From contig OX393581.1 of the NCBI GenBank assembly GCA_947652605.1, positions 13,024,640-13,088,639 on the forward strand: DNA of 64,000 nucleotides, written 5' to 3'. A program made the translations under genes and the position numbers. Under the pieces are notes generated by a model that had not been told where the DNA came from, ran no database searches, and saw nothing but the letters and a program-made list of their open reading frames with translations. Below, one piece after another: positions 57,064 through 64,000 of the stretch. Every line of letters starts with the position of its first letter. The first letter of the stretch is position 1. The stretch is from Elmis aenea (taxonomy: Eukaryota; Arthropoda; Insecta; Coleoptera; Elmidae).

Positions 57064-58028
57064 ACAAGGAGAGTCACGATATGTTGTCGCTAGAATTTGA
57101 TTAAGGCTGTGTTTATTGCATCAAGGACATCAAAACTAAATGTTTTGCAGAGTTAAACGTGCCACTGGCCATTTTTTCGGAAAAATAGGGGAAAAACTAA
57201 AAAATTGGTATAAAAAGGTTATTTTTGCGATCGTGTTGGCCATGAAACCGTCAAAAACAAAATCAAAAATTTTTTATTTACCATTGCGCGCATCCTTTGC
57301 AAGTAAAATGGTGCAGAGTTTTTGAAAAAAATTTGAACGGTTCCGGAGAAAAACGTCAAAAACGACACCCCTGCATAAGCGCTATGATTTGAGAAGTTGT
57401 GGTATATCTGTATAACCAGGGCTGTGGAGTCGGAGTCGGAGTCGGAGTTTAGAAGGAATTTCTGGTCAGTGGAGTCTGAGTCGGAGTCGGAAAAAATGTA
57501 CCGACTCCGACTCCGACTCCGGGTGCAACAAAATATTGCGAGATGGTCCTTTGCCACAAAATTTAAGCTCAAATTTTAAATAATTTTTTTATATTTCTGT
57601 TTTTTTCTTATATTACACATCATAAAATGTATTAGTATTTAATTTTGTCGGAGTCGGAGTCGGAGTCGAACTACTAAAATTATCAGGAGTCGGAGTCGGA
57701 GTCGGAGTCGACTTTTTTTTACCGACTCCGCAGCCCTGTGTATAACTAAATCTATGCGACTTGCATAAGCGTTTAACATAGGGAAAACCATTTTAACAAA
57801 GGCCTCGTTTTTCGCGTTTTTCTCCGGAACTGTTTAAGATTTTTTCTAGAACTGTCCACCATTTTACTTGCAAAGGATGCTCGCATAAGTAAATAGAACT
57901 TCGATTTTGTCGCTGACGGTTTCATGGCCAACGCGATCGCAAAAATTACCTTTATTTAACTTTTCAGTTTATTCCCTATTTTTCCGAAGAAAATGGCCAG
58001 TGGCACGTATAACTCTGCAAAACATTTC
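57064..58028. repeat. foldback family 2, best copy
   Basis: The left arm (57,064-57,370; 'gatatgttgtcgctagaatt', 'gcgcatcctttgcaagtaaa') and the inverted right arm (57,770-58,028; 'tttgcaaaggatgc', 'ggccagtggcacgtataact') flank a middle section that is interrupted by a hAT MITE. Other copies are at 18,985 and 34,585. Confidence 0.85.
57417..57738. mobile_element. 322-bp hAT MITE made of GGAGTC repeats, exact 8-bp duplication
   Basis: The ends CAGGGCTGTGGAGTCGG and CCGACTCCGCAGCCCTG are inverted. TGTATAAC occurs at 57409-57416 and 57739-57746. The subterminal parts are hexamer repeats ggagtc / gactcc, five or more at each end. The copy of the host repeat at 19,330 has a single TGTATAAC and no insert, proving the boundaries. 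Frames across it encode only Ser/Glu/Asp-rich shadows. Confidence 0.97.
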
Positions 58029-59279
58029 GTAGCACAACCCGTATAACCTCAAAGATTGGTCATTTGTAAAATAAACTGATTTTAAAAAGGAATACGAAGT
58101 AAGGTTTCAATTTCATCTCATGACCCGGAAACAATAGCTTCTAAATTTCAATATAACACGAGAGTTTTATACTATAGCTGCCAATCGAATTTAATATGAA
58201 TGGTGAGACAACGGAATTGCCATGTGTTGTACTGAATCTAAATTATTATTGATTTCGTCGATACAAGTACTAAGAGAAGATATTGTAACAAAGGAAGCTG
58301 CTCGTTCTTAGGGAGAACCCAGCTCTCTTCATTAGAATAACAATTTATTTTAACGGTCTGCGCTTGTAGTATCAATTTTGCAAAAATTTATTCTTAACAC
58401 GTTAAATTGACAAAGTGTTTATCTTAAAGGCACAGGTAGAATACTAATAGTAAAGTTTTTCACTTTCTGTTTCAACCCTTAGTAATATGTATTATCAATT
58501 ATGATAAAATACACAGGGCGATGTTACTTTACTAATAAGTGATTGGGTTTAAAATAAAAGTATGTACGTGCATAACAGTAACTTTAAGTGGATTTCTATG
58601 TAACTAATTACTAATGGATTTTACAGTGAAAAACTTCAAGTCTCCTATAGGTCTTTTTATACGTGGAATTTAGGTTTTTCTTACTGATTTCTATTATAAA
58701 TAGTTGGTAACGACATAATTTTTGAAAAATAAATCTTAAGTTACTCGTACGATAATCTGAGAATCAAAACTAGATTTTAAAAAAGCACATACAGGTTTAA
58801 TTAAATACATGTAAATTAAACTCAATATGACTTTTTTGTATTCTGAAAAAAAAAATCACGAATATAATAAAGAAGTAGCCACTTAGTGACTTGATTTAAT
58901 AATCACGATAACAGAATAAAACAAATGTGAAAAACTTGTAGATATTTAATTTTATTACGTTGATAGATAACGTTATATTATGTATGGTCCTTTCTGATTT
59001 CGAAGTTTAACAGTAACTCTTATACTGTATTATTTTTAATAAAATAGTATTTGGCTATGGACATAGAACTAACTTGTTGAAGTGAATTTAGATAGTTACT
59101 TAAAAACTAACCTATTTACTACAATCCAATCGTTTAAATATTAAAACATTACAAATTGTCATCAAAAACATGGACTACACTGGACGCTGGACGTGAAATA
59201 TGATCGAAGTAGACTCACGTCAAACACTTCCTGCATGTCTAGTAAGTGGGTCTTTACGCACGGTAAGCAAATCGCACAC
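58029..59279. other. no recognised feature
   Basis: AT-rich noncoding DNA. Confidence 0.5.
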
Positions 59280-59520
59280 TTGTCTAGAAATATAAATGTA
59301 GGCTTACGTCAAAATTGACAAGACAACGTAATTACATGTGTATATTAGCCAAAAAGCCGTTAAAATCGTAGGTATTATGTGATCGTAGAAAAAGTAAGCT
59401 ACATAACACGAGTTGTAAAGCAATTACGCACTCGTGGAAATACGCACTCGCCGTTCCGTGTGCAACTTTTCCACTCGTGCGTAATATGCTTCTTACAACT
59501 CTTGTTGTGTAATACACTAT
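59280..59520 (-). repeat. dispersed repeat Y, copy 2 (inverted)
   Basis: Inverse of the 52,630 copy: 'aacacgagttgtaaagcaat', 'tacgcactcg' and 'gcaacttttccactcgtgcg'. It carries an extra 'gcactcgtggaaatac' segment relative to copy 1. Confidence 0.8.
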
Positions 59521-59544
59521 TTTGTTAATTTTAATTAGCTAGGT

Positions 59545-59885
59545 TACTTTAATCAACTTTGAAGGTTGCACATTCGGGTTTTTAAAAAATATTTTTTTTT
59601 GTCCAAAAATTATTTCAGGTTATAAAAATTCACCAAAATAGTTGAGTCGTATCTAAAATTGCTTTTTCGTTCCAAAAATGTAAAAACATACAGAGTGTTC
59701 CATTTGAAAAACAAAGTTACAGTCGTTCTCGAAGAAACCGGAAACTAAAAATAGAGTACCTACATATGTTCAAATAATCCGATTTTTTACACATATCATA
59801 TCTGTCTGTGATTTTATCTATCTACAGTCAAAACTAAAGAAGAAAAGAGATGTATCAGAACTCAGTTACACCCGGTATAAACATT
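59545..59885 (+). repeat. dispersed repeat X, copy 3
   Basis: Begins 'aatcaactttgaaggttgc' and ends 'ttacacccggtata'; matches 30,917-31,345 on the same strand and 41,080-41,470 inverted. Confidence 0.7.
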
Positions 59886-60929
59886 TAATTTTAATATTTG
59901 ATTTTAAACGCTGGAAAATAAAAGTAAATAAAGGCGTTATGTAATTTCTGTTAAAAACATTCAACCACCAATGAAATATAAATAGATCATTCAAATACAC
60001 CTTGTATACCACACACCTCAGCTATCAATTTAATATTGAAATTATTATTTAAGTTCATTGCGGTAAATTATCTAATGATTTCTGATAAATCCATGGCGTT
60101 TTGGAGAGTGAATATTTTTGTATGTCCTATGTTGCGTCCATCAATTCGGTACCAATATTATTAAGACGTGGTAATATGTATTATCGCCCTATCCGACTCT
60201 TTAAAGTTACACAGTTCCGTAATAACACTGATATTTCAAATCACATTCAAGTTCTCTCCTAATCTGCATCGTATATAAACTGTTCATTTCAGATGAATTC
60301 CCATAAATCTGATTTGTACTAGCATCCCTTTGTTCTAACTCTCAATAACCGCATATACTGTAATATGTTTGACGGCATAAAGAAACCACATTAAAAAAAG
60401 TTTTAATATCTTACTCAGCTTTGGAAACTCATCGCAATTGTGACATAAAGACATAAAGGGGTATAAAAACCTTTTTCATTAGTGCTCTTTAGAATTGTGG
60501 TTACTTAATCTTCAAAAGAAATAAGTTTAATAAGCGTGTTTCTTTTATTTTGTGCTGTTGCATGCCTTTATAAAATCACAAAACGTTAATGTGCCTGTCT
60601 TTAATAAATAGAGAAAATGAGACCATTGTAAGATTTCATCAAAAATAAACTCTCGAATTTCAAAATATTTTTTGAGCGCCACGATCAGATGAAACTTATT
60701 TATGCCTTAACACTTATTAGTATCGTAAATAATTTGGATTAAATGTTAACGTGCATTCATTAGTGGCATGTAAAGAGTGTTTTAACAAGAGACATAAGAT
60801 TTGTTTTTTTTTAAATAAAATTACAAATAATTACGATAATTATTTTCTTTTTAATTCCGTTATGGAGTAGAGACATACGGATTATGTATAGAATAGGGTA
60901 AACCATTCATATCTAAAACATTTAAATAT
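59886..60929. other. no recognised feature
   Basis: AT-rich noncoding DNA. Confidence 0.5.
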
Positions 60930-61590
60930 GGAATGTTCAGATCTGGTAAATGCATTGGTAGAATCATTCAAATCTTGAATAGTTCAACGCTGGAATCACT
61001 CAACGCAGGAATCATGCAACGATGGAACCATTCAACACGGGAATCGTTCATCACTGGAAAGCTCAAATCTGGAATCCAGAACTTAAGAATTTTTGCTGCC
61101 CTCTATATTACAACAGCCAAAGTATAATATAATTACAGAACATTTCGTTATATATTTTGTCTTAACTATTGTATAGTGAAAGATAAAAACATCGTGTTAA
61201 TGGTAACTCAAGGGCTAAAAATGGGGGAAAAGTTGCGTATTTATAATGCTTAGTCAATTACAAATAAAAAGTAAAAGAATTAATTGTGTTATAATTACGC
61301 AACTTTGCCCCAATTTATGTGTTTTTATCTTCCACTGTACAACAGTTAAGATAAAATATAAAACGAACTGTTTTGTAATTATATTATACTTTGGTTGTTG
61401 TAATATAGAGGGCAGCAAAATTTCTTAATTTCTGGATTCCAGATTTGAGCATTCCAGCGTTGAACGATTCCCGTGTTGCATGGTTCCATCGTTGCATGAT
61501 TGTTGCGTCGAGTGATTCCAACCTTTGACGATTCAAACTTTGAATGATTCTAAGGTGCATTTTCCAGATTTGAATGTTTCAACTTTTCAT
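60930..61590. repeat. 660-bp foldback element with a 16-bp minisatellite in each arm
   Basis: Arms pair over about 300 bp: 'ctgccctctatattacaaca' near 61,095 with 'tgttgtaatatagagggcag' near 61,400, and 'ggaatgttcagatctgg' with its inverse at the right end. In the left arm (60,975-61,075) a 16-bp unit of the form caacgctggaatcact is repeated six or more times with changes. The right arm carries the inverse series. The centre is near 61,255. Noncoding. Confidence 0.85.
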
Positions 61591-64000
61591 GCGGCTCCAT
61601 AAAGTGATTGTTCCGCCACTTGCATGGCACGTAGCATTATTTGGTAGCGTTTTCAGAAAAATTAGGTGTTCGGATCTTTTTTTACTCATCGCAGCAATAT
61701 CTTCGATTGAACGGCAAACTTGAGTGCGCGTTGGCGTCTTAAGATCTCGTAAAAAACCGGTTTCTTGGAAGCTTTTATTAGGCTTCGTATAGCAGTTTTC
61801 TAGGTACACAAATTATCTGGGAAATAAAATGCACAAATTTTGCAAAGTGTATTCGTGAAAGAATGTGAAATTCAACGATTTGTATGCATTCTGCGATTGT
61901 GTACCGCTCCACGATAAAATCTACTGGTATATAGATGACAGCTGTCAAATAAAAACTAAAAAATTTACCAAAAAAAAAAATGTTCTGTAATTCAAATTCT
62001 ACACCTTTAGTTGAAACACCCTTTATGTTAACCGTTTTTTTAAAAAGTAATTTTTAAAATATCCTGCATTTATAATTGAGATTTAATTTTAATGTAAGCG
62101 ATGCAGTTCTTTTGGTGTCTTTACGGCAAATTATGCAGCAAAAGCATCCTTAAACCTACCAAAGAACATAAAAAGAGCAGTTTACTTCTCATTAAAACGA
62201 TTTTGTAAAGTGGCGAGACACGTGGTGTTCATAAAAGAGAGAATTTTCAGTTGCGATACCTCTTTAAGAACGCTTTTGATGTGTTCATTACATAAATTCG
62301 TTTGCATGGAAATTATAATTACGCGTATATTGCAATAATATTTGAACTGTGGATAAGTGCTGTTGCTGAAAGTGCTGGGTGTTTATTCATTAATTTATGT
62401 GTATCTCAATTAAGCACACATCAAATGTGCCAAAACCTTAGCGATTGTAAAGCAGCTGTTTTTAGCAGGTGTTCCGTGATCAACCGTTTGATATTTGTCT
62501 CTTTCAAATTAGATCTGATGGGGTAATTAAATTTAAAATCAAGTTATATACTCGTAAATTCATTTAACATTTCATTCTCATATTATATAAATTATGTAAA
62601 CGGTTATTTTTACATGTTTATCTCGTAATTCTGGTTTACTATAGCGCTATTACTAAATAAAAGAGATAAACATTCGGTTAAATTAACAGTTATATACATA
62701 TACATAATAAAGATTAATTGGTAGAAATATTCATTTACACAATTGAAAATGCACACTTAGTTTGAAAAATCCAAATAAAATATTTTAATTTTCAATTTTT
62801 TATAGATATAACAGGAACAAATAGCTTTTTTGGCCTGTTTGATGTATTTAAAAAATGTAAAACAAATTTTAGGAAACCTTTCTGGAGCAAATGAAAGTTT
62901 TAAAATGTTTCGGCTCTACATAAAATTTATTTTGTGTTTTATTGGCAATTTTTGAAAGCGAATTTTTAGCTAAAATCATTTAAATAACGTCTTAAATTTT
63001 ATGTCTAAAATACAGCTTCTTTCTTTATTTATAAAAGATAGAATCTATTGCATTTCTAATAATTAAAGTTTTTACTTTATTTATATATTCTATTACCTAC
63101 ATATTTTGTATTGCGCGAATGTTTCACGAGTGTTAATCTGTTTGTTTGGCTAAATTTAGTACATCTATTGTTTATCTTTACACCAGTTCCAATGTTTTGT
63201 TTAATTTTTCGTATATGTTACGCTCAAAGACCAAAACGTCTGACAACAACGCGTTCTGGTGCAAGTAAAAATTCCACAAAGTGAAATTCGATCGTTATTT
63301 ACTCTAAAAAAACCAACAGAATTAACCAACTTTTAACTGATCCTCTATTGGCGACCAAATGAATGAGGGTCAGGCTAAAGATTATTTACTATTAACGTAG
63401 TTAATGTGCCATAACACGTTTTAGTTGGATTTATTTAATTATTACACAATTCGATTTTGGAAATTCTTCACATTAGTGAGGAATATTCTTCTTTACACTG
63501 TCTATAAAATGATGTTTAGTTTTAGTTATTGTGTGGCATGTTTCTGACGTATCTTTGATATGTACTAATGTTATTTTATCTCTTATACCTCCAGCGTAAA
63601 TAAACTTAGTAATATTGCTTATATAAATAACTCAAACCGTTCAGGCATTTATCGTAAGATAGGATTTCCGGTATTTAAGTTTGAAAAATCAAAGTAGTTG
63701 CACAAAAAAACGAGGATTTAAGTTTTTTAAATACATTTTAAATGGAAAGTGCCGCAAAAATTTACTTACATATTGATGAGTATAAAATTTAGAATTGTTT
63801 AAATTAATCAATAACATAATCTTGAGGTAGGAACATTGGAAAAAATTAGGTCGAATATTCTGCATATTAAATGCATTGGCACGATTCTTTTTAATTCTGC
63901 TAAATGATTTTGTTAATGAAACCAACCTCCATAAATAGATTTCATTTGCAAAATGTATTTTTTAAGAATTCGGTAAATATGTCAAAATTTATAAGAAGAT
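61591..64000. other. no recognised feature
   Basis: AT-rich DNA. Frames at 61579-61809 and 63689-63925 (minus) and 62302-62526 (plus) have no recognised domain or splice context. No exon for the missing N-terminal part of InR was found here. Confidence 0.45.

Noticed and set aside
57397..57579. Ser/Glu-rich open frames at 57.4 kb
   Set aside because: They translate the GGAGTC hexamer repeats of a hAT MITE.
62302..62526. 74-codon frame at the right end of the window
   Set aside because: Random-looking composition, no similarity recognised.

Overview
This is AT-rich nuclear DNA from an insect. It holds parts of two intron-split protein genes in a sea of transposable elements. The insect call rests on an invertebrate-type insulin receptor, a Rh50-type ammonium channel, decayed Jockey and other LINEs, hAT, piggyBac and mariner-like elements, and one 48-bp intron. 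A beetle is plausible, but I cannot prove the order from sequence alone.

Left part (1-17,030, + strand): the 3' two thirds of a Rhesus-type ammonium/ammonia channel gene (Rh50). Three membrane-domain exons (363-516, 6141-6442, 7915-8218) are followed by two competing terminal exons, 8267-8439 and 16834-17030. Both fit the same phase-1 donor at 8218/8219, both carry their own stop, and their tails resemble each other. I read them as mutually exclusive last exons giving two cytoplasmic tails (310 or 318 visible residues). The 5' end of the gene lies left of the window. The long alternative intron holds a 141-bp tandem array, a 1.6-kb palindrome and hAT-like elements.

Middle (24,057-35,884, - strand): the 3' part of an insulin receptor gene (InR), tail to tail with Rh50. 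Exons at 35884-35719, 29674-29533 and 27505-24370 join in phase to 1147 residues: end of L1, cysteine-rich region, L2, fibronectin III domains with the insert, one membrane helix and a complete tyrosine kinase. One 3.1-kb exon encodes most of it. The alpha/beta cleavage site reads RKCR instead of the usual dibasic form. The first exons (signal peptide, most of L1) were not found to the right and probably lie outside the window.

Between and beyond the genes (17-24 kb, 36-64 kb) I see no further convincing host gene. These stretches hold identifiable elements: two hAT-type elements with exact 8-bp target duplications (45,721 and 57,417), a piggyBac MITE with TTAA (4,091), palindromic mariner-like elements with TA ends (39,242 and 54,665), a transposase fossil (37.5-38.2 kb), and decayed LINE fragments. 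The loop of one palindrome still encodes the N-terminal helix-turn-helix of a transposase. Coordinates of degenerate repeats are by eye and good to about 10-30 bases. Exon borders are set by splice sites and by reading frame.
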